Positions 1-5,438 of a stretch of 5,564 bases of DNA are shown here, one piece after another (position 1 is the first letter of the stretch; each line of letters opens with the position of its first letter). The notes beneath the pieces are model-generated. The model did not search any database, was not told where the DNA came from, and saw only the letters and a program-made list of their open reading frames with translations. This DNA is from DAIDHK01 sp035510695 (GTDB taxonomy: Bacteria; Patescibacteriota; Microgenomatia; Levybacterales; UBA12049). Both the position numbers and the translations under genes were made by a program. The stretch covers positions 1 through 5,564 of the forward strand of contig DATKGO010000005.1 of the NCBI GenBank assembly GCA_035510695.1, read 5' to 3'.

Positions 1-47
1 ACAGCGGTTTTACCGGAAGCAGTTTTTGTGGTACGCGTCTTGAGCAT
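1..47 (-). CDS. N-terminus of a probable IS1634/IS4-type transposase (partial, runs off the window)
   Basis: Only the first 15 codons are inside the window (MLKTRTTKTASGKTA, then a split codon). A start rich in Thr, Lys and Ser leading into SGKTAV resembles, from memory, the N-termini of IS1634/IS4-type DDE transposases. Fifteen residues are too few to prove the family, and no catalytic residue is visible. The ATG at 45-47 is chosen because a well-formed promoter ends 6 nt before it; an ATG at 53-55 in another frame gives a less plausible peptide. A lexA fragment begins about 95 bp upstream, which fits the end of an inserted element. It could instead be an ordinary small chromosomal gene. Confidence 0.45.
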   Translation of the reverse strand, partial: MLKTRTTKTASGKTA

Positions 48-53
48 ATCCAC

Positions 54-82
54 ATTTTAAGGTTAGTACTTGTTTTTGACAA
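54..82 (-). promoter_or_regulatory. Promoter of the left-edge minus-strand gene, probably giving a leaderless transcript
   Basis: Read on the minus strand, TTGTCA (77-82) and TAAAAT (54-59) are separated by exactly 17 bp; each matches the sigma-70 consensus at five of six positions. The ATG at 47-45 begins 7 nt after the -10 box, so transcription would start at or next to the A of the ATG. An 11-bp inverted repeat (TGACA-A-TGTCA, 77-87) overlaps the -35 box and could be an operator, though it is short enough to be chance. Confidence 0.5.
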
Positions 83-117
83 TGTCATTTTCTCCGCAGC
101 CTCAAAATGGTCGTTTT

Positions 118-141
118 CCCTATAGTCTCGGGAAGTCAGGA
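118..141. mobile_element. Candidate end of the inserted element (junction with lexA)
   Basis: LexA homology stops abruptly at about base 142. Just to its left lies a stretch (118-141, with TATAGTCTCGGGAAGTCAGG at 121-140) that does not continue LexA in any frame and is upstream of the presumed transposase gene. This is where the terminal inverted repeat of such an element should lie. The opposite end and any target duplication are outside the window, so the exact boundary is inferred. Confidence 0.35.
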
Positions 142-264
142 CGTTTTTACCGCGAAGACGGCAGAATTGTTTTAAAACCTGCGAATATGAAGATGGATCC
201 GATTTATCCGAATACCTGCAGAATTCAAGGTAAAGTCGTCGGCCTCGTTCGAAAGTTTATGTAG
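142..264 (+). pseudogene. lexA: C-terminal remnant of a LexA-like SOS repressor (S24 peptidase)
   Basis: The reading frame gives RFYREDGRIVLKPAN followed by a stretch ending in IQGKVVGLVRKF, then TAG. This is the hallmark C-terminus of LexA/S24 repressor-proteases: the KRFYxEDxxIxLxPxN block and the final G-x-V-x-G-x-x-R strand. The winged-helix DNA-binding domain, the Ala-Gly cleavage site and the catalytic Ser are absent. The position just before RFY, where the catalytic Lys belongs (Lys156 in E. coli), is Gly, so the break falls right at the active site. An ATG at 82 is in frame and could yield a 60-residue peptide, but its first 20 residues are unlike LexA and probably derive from the inserted element. 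The remnant cannot be an active repressor or protease. The 5' part, if kept, would lie beyond the other end of the element. Confidence 0.72.
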
Positions 265-294
265 AATAGTACTTAGACCAATATTTTTTCCCCT

Positions 295-861
295 ATGAAA
301 GAATTCGAAAAACAAGTTAAGAAATTAGAAGCATCGGCAGAGAAAAGAACACAACTCGGTTTAGCTTTAATGTCTTTTATGACCGACGAATTAGTTCATA
401 ATTCCCAAGTGCCAGTCAATTTTATTGACGCATCAGTGACTGTTATGCGAAATATTATGGGTGAAGGTGATAAAAGTTTTGAATTTGATGCTTGGTTAGA
501 TGTAGCACAGCGATTATATGGAGTTAGCTTCGATAATGCAGATGATGCACAATATGCTGTCATTTACGGAATGTTTGTCTCTCAAGTAAAACAAGCAGAA
601 GCAGAACTCGATGAAGGTAAAAAGGATGAAATGCTTAAACAAGCAGGTAAATTGTGTACGCAACTATTTTCTCAACAATTAAGCTACCACAACGAGTATG
701 AGCCAACTAGGTTAGAACTATTTAAAAGAAAATTACATATTTCTTCCCAACAAAGACCAAATAAAATACTTACTATAAAGGAGCAAGTTGAAGAAGCCGT
801 TTTAAAACCTCAAGTTAGAAGTAGAATTACTCTTTTGGCACAAGCAAACAAACCATACTAA
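295..861 (+). CDS. Hypothetical soluble, mainly helical protein (188 aa)
   Basis: I do not recognise a family. The product is hydrophilic, with no signal peptide or membrane segment. A charged N-terminal helix (residues 1-22, rich in Lys and Glu) is followed by a helical region to about 150 with one Cys (Cys121 in GKLCTQLF), and a basic Lys/Arg/Gln-rich tail (about 140-188). Its only Trp is at residue 67. The ATG at 295 is the only sensible start, because in-frame stops lie at 262-264 and 274-276. The bases before it are a pyrimidine run (TTTTTTCCCCT) with no Shine-Dalgarno site. It lies 30 bp after the lexA remnant and ends 10 bp from the convergent dedA gene. The long open frame and coherent protein-like composition support a real gene; its function is unknown. 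Confidence 0.75.
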   Translation: MKEFEKQVKKLEASAEKRTQLGLALMSFMTDELVHNSQVPVNFIDASVTVMRNIMGEGDKSFEFDAWLDVAQRLYGVSFDNADDAQYAVIYGMFVSQVKQAEAELDEGKKDEMLKQAGKLCTQLFSQQLSYHNEYEPTRLELFKRKLHISSQQRPNKILTIKEQVEEAVLKPQVRSRITLLAQANKPY

Positions 862-871
862 ATTTGAATTG

Positions 872-1501
872 TTATTTCTTAATTATTTTCTTTATCAATC
901 CCAATTTGTGGTTGAGGTACCAGAGGACTGCGATTACCAATAACACAATAACCACATATTCAAATTGTTTGAAATAGCCGCCAATAGATTGCCATTTGTT
1001 GCCCAAATAAACTCCAAGATAAGTTAGTAATGCTGCCCAAATGAGTGCTCCGGTAAAAGTATAAGTAATAAATTTCCATAATTTCATTTTAAAAACTCCT
1101 GCCGGGAGTGAGATGATAAACCGTCCGCCGGGAATTAATTTACCAAGCAAAACTGCCTTATCTCCGTATTTCTCAAACCATTTGGCAGCGTGACTATATT
1201 CTCGTTCACTAACCAAAATATATTTTCCGTGCTTTTTTATCAAATTTAAAATTACATTTTCTTCCAAAAAATAACCGATTCCATATTGAACTAAAGAACC
1301 GGTAGTATCGCCAATAGCGGCAATTATAACGACCAAAAAATAATTAAGCGTGCCGGAGTGAACCAAAAAACCGGAAAAAGGCAGAGTAACTTCTGCCGGA
1401 AAAGGAATAATTGATGTACCCAGAGCCATGAGGAAAAATACTCCGGCATAGCCAGTTGAACTAATAAAATGTATAATAAAGCCTGAAAGTGCCTCTAGCA
1501 T
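872..1501 (-). CDS. DedA-family (SNARE-associated/VTT domain) inner-membrane protein
   Basis: At 209 residues this is a typical length for the DedA family, polytopic membrane proteins linked to lipid-carrier (undecaprenyl-phosphate or phospholipid) translocation, membrane potential and envelope integrity. Visible family motifs are the re-entrant segment with an acidic residue in SIIPFPAEVTLPFSG (Glu37), the small-residue helix IAAIGDTTGSLVQYGIGYF (about 60-78), the amphipathic loop YSHAAKWFEKYGDKAV, and the signature LLGKLIPGGRFIISLPAG (118-135). The C-terminus has two further membrane helices (about 145-166 and 180-196) and a Lys-rich cytoplasmic tail. The first of the two signature arginines (Arg130 in E. 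coli YghB) is Lys121 here; the second, Arg127, is kept. The ATG abuts the rsmI ATG with no gap. There is no Shine-Dalgarno site, and the promoter lies inside rsmI. The transported substrate cannot be told from sequence. Confidence 0.9.
   Translation of the reverse strand: MLEALSGFIIHFISSTGYAGVFFLMALGTSIIPFPAEVTLPFSGFLVHSGTLNYFLVVIIAAIGDTTGSLVQYGIGYFLEENVILNLIKKHGKYILVSEREYSHAAKWFEKYGDKAVLLGKLIPGGRFIISLPAGVFKMKLWKFITYTFTGALIWAALLTYLGVYLGNKWQSIGGYFKQFEYVVIVLLVIAVLWYLNHKLGLIKKIIKK
1472..1477 (+). promoter_or_regulatory. Possible -10 box of rsmI, inside the dedA coding sequence
   Basis: A perfect TATAAT lies 24 bp before the rsmI ATG, which would give a leader of about 18 nt. No good -35 hexamer is found at 16-18 bp spacing, and the preceding TG is one base too close for a standard extended -10. 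The call rests on the hexamer and on the need for a promoter here, since the genes are divergent with no intergenic DNA. Confidence 0.35.
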
Positions 1502-2203
1502 ATGGGAATATTGTACATTGTACCGACACCAATTGGCAACTTGCAGGATATAACGCTTAGAGCATTGGAGATTTTATCCAATGTTTCATTTATAGCCTGT
1601 GAAGATACACGAAAGACCGGGCAGCTTTTGAAGCTGTTGAAAGAGAAATCAGGATTACAAACGAAATCTGATTTGCAGCTTCAGTCATATTATGACCAAA
1701 TTGAAGCTCAACGTACTCCGGCATTTATCAATGTTTTGAAAAATGATTTTGACATGGCTTTAGTTTCCGATGCGGGTACGCCATTGATTTCCGATCCGGG
1801 GTTTAAGTTGGTCAGAGCATGTGCGGAAGCGGGGATTACTGTCGTATCTTTGCCCGGAGCATCGTCCGTCAATGTAGCACTCACCGCTAGTGGTCTGCCA
1901 AGCGACAAATTTTTCTTTCTCGGCTATCCTCCACAAAAACCCGGACATAGAAAAGCATTTTTTCAAAAAATCAAAGAATCGGCAGAACTCATCAGTACGA
2001 CATTTATTTTATTTGAAGCGCCGCATAAGTTACATAAAACGCTTGATGATATGGAAGAAATACTGGGAAATATTGAAATTGTTTTTTGTCGCGAGTTAAC
2101 GAAAATGCATGAGGAAATTTGGAGAGGAAATATAGCTGCGGCAAAAGAGAGATTTAAAAAACATGCTCCAAAAGGTGAATTTGTTTTACTTTTTCATTTA
2201 TAG
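1502..2203 (+). CDS. rsmI: 16S rRNA (cytidine(1402)-2'-O)-methyltransferase RsmI
   Basis: RsmI uses S-adenosylmethionine to methylate the 2'-O of C1402 in the decoding centre of 16S rRNA, which aids initiation fidelity. The protein shows the tetrapyrrole-methylase fold and all RsmI blocks: LYIVPTPIGNLQDITLRAL (4-22), ACEDTRKTGQLL (32-43), ALVSDAGTPLISDPG (86-100), SLPGASSVNVALTASGLP (116-133), FFLGYPPQK (138-146), FEAPHKLHKTL (171-181) and CRELTKMHEEIWRG (196-209). It ends at APKGEFVLLF, 233 residues against 286 in E. coli, so the small C-terminal extension is missing while the catalytic domain is whole. The MGxLYIVxTPIGNL start is the family norm, which fixes the ATG even though no Shine-Dalgarno site precedes it. 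It is transcribed away from dedA and converges with the 166-residue gene 28 bp downstream. Confidence 0.95.
   Translation: MGILYIVPTPIGNLQDITLRALEILSNVSFIACEDTRKTGQLLKLLKEKSGLQTKSDLQLQSYYDQIEAQRTPAFINVLKNDFDMALVSDAGTPLISDPGFKLVRACAEAGITVVSLPGASSVNVALTASGLPSDKFFFLGYPPQKPGHRKAFFQKIKESAELISTTFILFEAPHKLHKTLDDMEEILGNIEIVFCRELTKMHEEIWRGNIAAAKERFKKHAPKGEFVLLFHL
1510..1539 (-). promoter_or_regulatory. Promoter of dedA, embedded in the 5' coding part of rsmI
   Basis: On the minus strand, TTGCCA (1534-1539) and TACAAT (1510-1515) are 18 bp apart; each matches consensus at five of six positions. Only 8 nt separate the -10 box from the dedA ATG, so the message would be leaderless or have a leader of 1-2 nt. 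A second TACAAT lies at 1517-1522 because of a tandem ATTGTAC heptamer (1510-1523), giving an alternative -10. Confidence 0.45.
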
Positions 2204-2231
2204 ATATTTACTCCAGTGTAAAATATATTTT

Positions 2232-2732
2232 TCAGGCAGGAAATATCGGGGTTTCGATAGGCGAGGCTACTATATTGCTCCTATGTTTTCTTCCCTTAAT
2301 TTGGAATATTTCGTTTCCAAATTCTTCAGTAATTATATTAATGCAGGTTGAAAGTACAGTATTTGTTTCCTCATGATGGAATGGGTCAGGAAGACGTAAA
2401 GTAGTTGCCGGTGGCGTAGGCTGATCAATAATTTGAGCTCTATTGTGACTAAGAATGTCATTCCCAGGTTCATCTCCATCTCCAAAATGAATATCCCAAT
2501 ATTCACTTGGGTTACGTCCAACGTTTAAGATAAAGTCTTCAAGTTCTTGTAATCTACTAAAACGTTCAAATGAATTAGGATAGCGCATAAGTTCAGCATA
2601 TACGTCACGAACATACACAGATGCGTTCTGAGAATCTATAGGATAAATTTGAACATCAAGTTTATGGACAGGGGAGTCCATATATTGTTCAAATAACGTT
2701 GATTGTTCAATATCTAATTCACGAGATGCCAT
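2232..2732 (-). CDS. Hypothetical acidic protein (166 aa)
   Basis: No family is recognised. The product is acidic and hydrophilic with no signal peptide or membrane helix. Residues 1-70 look structured (LDVQIYPIDSQNASVYVRDVY, then a helix around RFSRLQELEDFILNV). A segment rich in Asp, Gly, His and Pro follows (about 78-122, including HFGDGDEPGND and PDPFHHEE), then a short strand/helix unit (TVLSTCINIITEEFG) and a basic tail. The ATG at 2730-2732 is preceded by a good -10 element but no Shine-Dalgarno site. The gene lies 81 bp downstream of ppsA on the same strand and converges with rsmI. The open frame and reasonable codon use support a gene, but no homologue or function can be named. A metal-binding role for the His/Asp-rich segment would be speculation. 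Confidence 0.62.
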   Translation of the reverse strand: MASRELDIEQSTLFEQYMDSPVHKLDVQIYPIDSQNASVYVRDVYAELMRYPNSFERFSRLQELEDFILNVGRNPSEYWDIHFGDGDEPGNDILSHNRAQIIDQPTPPATTLRLPDPFHHEETNTVLSTCINIITEEFGNEIFQIKGRKHRSNIVASPIETPIFPA

Positions 2733-2754
2733 AATTTATATTTAATACATTTCC

Positions 2755-2783
2755 ATTATACTCTTATATTTGACCGAAGTAAA
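2755..2783 (-). promoter_or_regulatory. Promoter of the 166-residue gene
   Basis: On the minus strand, a perfect TATAAT (2755-2760) is 17 bp from TTTACT (2778-2783, four of six consensus bases). The leader to the ATG at 2732 would be about 15 nt, AT-rich and without a Shine-Dalgarno site. This suggests the gene is transcribed independently of ppsA. Confidence 0.5.
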
Positions 2784-2813
2784 TGTTATAGGCCTAATGT
2801 ATGGGTAAAAGAA

Positions 2814-5072
2814 TTAACTTTGTTTTTCTATTTGGGAGATGTGCTCACGCACGGAATCGATGACATCGGGTGAAACTGAAACGCTGGTAATTCCCCATTT
2901 AACCAACTTTTCCAAAAGGGCCGGATATAAACTCGGTGCTTGGCCGCAGATGGAAGCTCTGACATGATGCTTGTGACACGTCTCGACCACGTGTTTGAGC
3001 GCCCATTCAACCGCTTCATTTTGTTCATCAAATTCATGTGCTACCTCGCTATTGTCCCGATCCGTACCCAACATCAGCATGGTTAAGTCGTTAGAACCGA
3101 TTGATACGCCGTCAATTCCGACATTAATAAATTCTTCCAGTAAAATTACATTACTAGGAATTTCGCACATCATGTAAAGATGAAAAGTTGGGGTTCTATA
3201 TAATCCGGCAGCGTTAATGAGTTTTTTAACCTCAACTAATTCTTTGACATTGCGCACAAAAGGAATCATTAGCCAAAGATTTTTTAAACCCTTCTTGTTT
3301 CTCACAATTTTAATTGCTTCCAGTTCCATCTCGAAAACTTCAGGATCATGAATGTAACGAAATGCTCCACGATAGCCAAGCATGGGGTTCGGCTCAACCG
3401 GTTCAAAATCTTTACCTCCAACTAAACTTCTATATTCATTGGTTTTAAAATCAGTAGCACGGTAAATAACCGGTCGGGGATTAAAAGGTTTACAAAACAT
3501 TTCTAATTGATCAGCTAATTTATTGATAAATTCTTTTTTCTTTCCGTCTCTGATCATTTTTTTCGGATGTACGCCAATTCCGGCGATCATAAATTCCGCT
3601 CGCAACAATCCGACTCCGTCAACATTGCGTTGGGCTGTTTTTTCCGCCAGTTCCGGTTCCGCCAAATTTACATAAACCTTTGTAGCTGTTTTTAATGTCT
3701 GGTCAAATTGATGAACCGGCGCGTTACCGGCTGCGATATATGCGCCTTCATAAACTTCTCCCAAACTGCCGTTTACGGTTACAACATTACCGTTTTTTAA
3801 AATTTCTGTTGCTTTATCAGCACCGACTACTGCTGGAGTGCCAAGTTCACGGGAGACAATCGCGGCGTGACTTGTCCTTCCGCCTTTTTCGGTTACAATG
3901 GCAATCGCCTTTTTCATGGCCGGAACGAAATCAGGATTGGTTTGCGGTGCAACCATCACATCTCCTGGGAGAATCTTATCAATTTCTTTGGGAGAATGAA
4001 TGATTTTTACCGGGCCACTGGCAATACCGGGAGAGGCAGGTGAGCCGGTCAAAATTACTTTTTTGTGCGTATTTTCAGCAGCTTTATTTTCAGCAGCGTG
4101 CTTTTCGGTTTTAAAGGTCGTAATAGCGCGGGTCTGGACAATATAAATTTTATTATTATTTATCGCCCATTCTGAATCTTGTGGGAAATAATAATGATGC
4201 TCCAGTTTTTTTCCAAGTTCTGCCAGTTCTTTAATTTGTTTATCACTGATTTTTTGTTTACTTCCTTCTTCTTTAGTCAATTTAACTTCCTTATTTTCTT
4301 TACCGACTTTTTTCAAATATACAGACTGATGTACAATATTCTTTTTTGAAATGTGTAAATCGGATTTATTCACTTCATAATGATCCGGCGTAACTTGTCC
4401 TTGTACAATCATTTCGCCCAAGCCGAAAATTGCTTCAATTACTACCTTTGATTTATCATTGGTAACCGGATCAACCGTAAACATAATGCCTGATTTTTCA
4501 GACTCAATCATTTTTTGAACCACAATCGCTATACCGACTCTGAAATGATCGAATTTTTGTTCATGACGATAAAAAATAGCTCTAGGTTCAAAAAGCGAAG
4601 CCCAACCCTCTTTAATTTTACGAATTAAAGTTGCATCACCTTTAACGTTTAAATATGTTTCTTGTTGCCCGGCAAATGAAGCAGTGGGTAAATCTTCGGC
4701 AGTGGCGGATGAACGAACTGCAACTAAAGCCTCTCCAAACAAACCACTTAATTTGCTATATGAAGAAAGAATTTCTTTTATCAGTTTGTCATTCATGTCC
4801 GACTCAATAATTAATTTTTTAATATGTTGAGAAACTTGGTGCAAAGAATCGGGGTGATCAAAATTAGCAGTGGACAATAAATGTTTAATTTTAGTTGCTA
4901 AATTATTTTCGTGGATAAAATTAAAATAGGCTCTAGCGGAAACAATATAACCATTAGGAACTGGAAAACCTGCCTGCGTCATCTCTCCTAAATTGGCTCC
5001 TTTTCCACCAACCAACCCAACATCATCTTTACCAATTTCGGAAAACCAATATACTAAATCGGATTTTGCCAT
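2814..5072 (-). CDS. ppsA: Phosphoenolpyruvate synthase (pyruvate, water dikinase)
   Basis: This enzyme converts pyruvate, ATP and water to PEP, AMP and phosphate in the cytoplasm, the entry to gluconeogenesis. It is complete: 752 residues against 792 in E. coli. Three domains are in order: the ATP-grasp-like pyruvate/PEP-binding domain (about 1-318; VGGKGANLGEM 21-31, VRSSATAEDLPTASFAGQQ 119-137); the swivelling phosphohistidine domain (about 340-445; GGRTSHAAI 397-405, catalytic His402); and the PEP-binding TIM barrel (about 465-750; GLLRAEF, NPMLGYRG 562-569, GSNDLT 659-664, catalytic Cys709 in ICGQAPS). Thr400 matches the Thr419 that PpsR phosphorylates in E. coli, so the regulatory site is present. 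The barrel loop reads GSNDLTMLMLGTDRDN where E. coli has TQLTLG. A Lys/Ala/Glu/Asn linker (321-338) joins domains one and two. No Shine-Dalgarno site precedes the ATG, and only a weak promoter (TTGCTT 5106-5111, AATAAT 5082-5087) fits the 48-bp gap from the upstream gene, so co-transcription is possible. Confidence 0.96.
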   Translation of the reverse strand: MAKSDLVYWFSEIGKDDVGLVGGKGANLGEMTQAGFPVPNGYIVSARAYFNFIHENNLATKIKHLLSTANFDHPDSLHQVSQHIKKLIIESDMNDKLIKEILSSYSKLSGLFGEALVAVRSSATAEDLPTASFAGQQETYLNVKGDATLIRKIKEGWASLFEPRAIFYRHEQKFDHFRVGIAIVVQKMIESEKSGIMFTVDPVTNDKSKVVIEAIFGLGEMIVQGQVTPDHYEVNKSDLHISKKNIVHQSVYLKKVGKENKEVKLTKEEGSKQKISDKQIKELAELGKKLEHHYYFPQDSEWAINNNKIYIVQTRAITTFKTEKHAAENKAAENTHKKVILTGSPASPGIASGPVKIIHSPKEIDKILPGDVMVAPQTNPDFVPAMKKAIAIVTEKGGRTSHAAIVSRELGTPAVVGADKATEILKNGNVVTVNGSLGEVYEGAYIAAGNAPVHQFDQTLKTATKVYVNLAEPELAEKTAQRNVDGVGLLRAEFMIAGIGVHPKKMIRDGKKKEFINKLADQLEMFCKPFNPRPVIYRATDFKTNEYRSLVGGKDFEPVEPNPMLGYRGAFRYIHDPEVFEMELEAIKIVRNKKGLKNLWLMIPFVRNVKELVEVKKLINAAGLYRTPTFHLYMMCEIPSNVILLEEFINVGIDGVSIGSNDLTMLMLGTDRDNSEVAHEFDEQNEAVEWALKHVVETCHKHHVRASICGQAPSLYPALLEKLVKWGITSVSVSPDVIDSVREHISQIEKQS
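4071..4097. repeat. Two-copy direct repeat in the ppsA linker
   Basis: The 12-mer ATTTTCAGCAGC occurs at 4071-4082 and again at 4086-4097, a 15-bp period. It encodes the repeated Ala-Ala-Glu-Asn units of the linker between the nucleotide-binding and phosphohistidine domains (residues 326-334). In-frame slippage duplication is the simplest origin. Confidence 0.7.
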
Positions 5073-5120
5073 TACTAATTTATTATTGTATTAAATGTTT
5101 AGAAAAAGCAAGAGCTAAAA

Positions 5121-5414
5121 TTATGATTTAGGGTTATCATGATAATGCATCCCAACAAGCGACAAAAAACCTATTGGAATTGAGGAAGCCGCTGCCAATA
5201 CCTCAAAAAAACGTGTTGCATTTGCCGAAGTGGACTGATTTTTTATTACTTTAATATTGCTATCTTTTCCTGCTTCATGTGTCTGATCAGTTGGTTGATT
5301 TTGTTTAAGTTCATAAATACCGGCAGCTCCGGCTGCGATCGCGGCTATACTTGCCGTCTGTACCGCTTTTTTACCCCATTCGCCACTTGTTTTAAAAAAA
5401 TCCAGTCTAGACAT
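5121..5414 (-). CDS. Small hypothetical membrane protein with two predicted helices (97 aa)
   Basis: No family is recognised. Two hydrophobic segments are clear: an Ala-rich helix at about 17-35 (VQTASIAAIAAGAAGIYEL) and a second at about 69-89 (FFEVLAAASSIPIGFLSLV). They flank a polar loop of about 33 residues rich in Gln, Thr, Asn and Lys. The short N-terminus carries Lys/Arg and the C-terminus is polar (HYHDNPKS), so both ends are probably on the same side of the membrane. This is the only gene in the window with a strong Shine-Dalgarno site (AGGAG, 7 nt before the ATG), which fixes the start. It begins 24 bp after the stop of the upstream gene and ends 48 bp before ppsA, consistent with an operon. 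A link to PEP synthase is not implied by the sequence. Confidence 0.7.
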   Translation of the reverse strand: MSRLDFFKTSGEWGKKAVQTASIAAIAAGAAGIYELKQNQPTDQTHEAGKDSNIKVIKNQSTSANATRFFEVLAAASSIPIGFLSLVGMHYHDNPKS

Positions 5415-5421
5415 TGGGTTT

Positions 5422-5426
5422 CTCCT
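5422..5426 (-). promoter_or_regulatory. Shine-Dalgarno site of the 97-residue membrane protein gene
   Basis: AGGAG on the minus strand with a 7-nt spacer to the ATG at 5412-5414. None of the other complete genes in the window has a comparable site. Confidence 0.7.
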
Positions 5427-5438
5427 GACTTTCCCAAA

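Noticed and set aside
70..141. Taking the lexA frame from TTG at 70 or ATG at 82 as an intact small gene
   Set aside because: The first 20 residues are unlike LexA, no Shine-Dalgarno site precedes either codon, and the product would lack the DNA-binding domain, cleavage site and both catalytic residues.
169..810. The 12-mer GTTTTAAAACCT at 169-180 and 799-810, resembling a CRISPR repeat edge
   Set aside because: Only two copies over 600 bp apart, each inside coding sequence where it spells common Leu-Lys-Pro codons; there is no spacer-repeat structure.
1510..1523. Tandem ATTGTAC heptamer as a regulatory repeat
   Set aside because: It lies in the codons for the conserved LYIVP start of RsmI, so protein constraint explains much of it; kept only as an alternative -10 for dedA.
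1708..1966. Two minus-strand open frames inside rsmI
   Set aside because: They overlap each other and the conserved core of RsmI, with no start signals or recognisable protein content.
2204..2260. Intrinsic terminator between rsmI and the convergent gene
   Set aside because: The only stem (ATATTT with AAATAT around CAGGCAG) is AT-rich, bulged and lacks a following T-run.
2789..2796. TAGGCCTA palindrome downstream of ppsA as a terminator or operator
   Set aside because: Eight bases of perfect palindrome with no loop, no extension of the arms and no T-run are expected by chance.
3695..4003. 102-codon plus-strand open frame inside ppsA
   Set aside because: It lies opposite the highly conserved phosphohistidine domain of ppsA and has a low-complexity Arg/Leu-rich product, typical of an antisense shadow frame.
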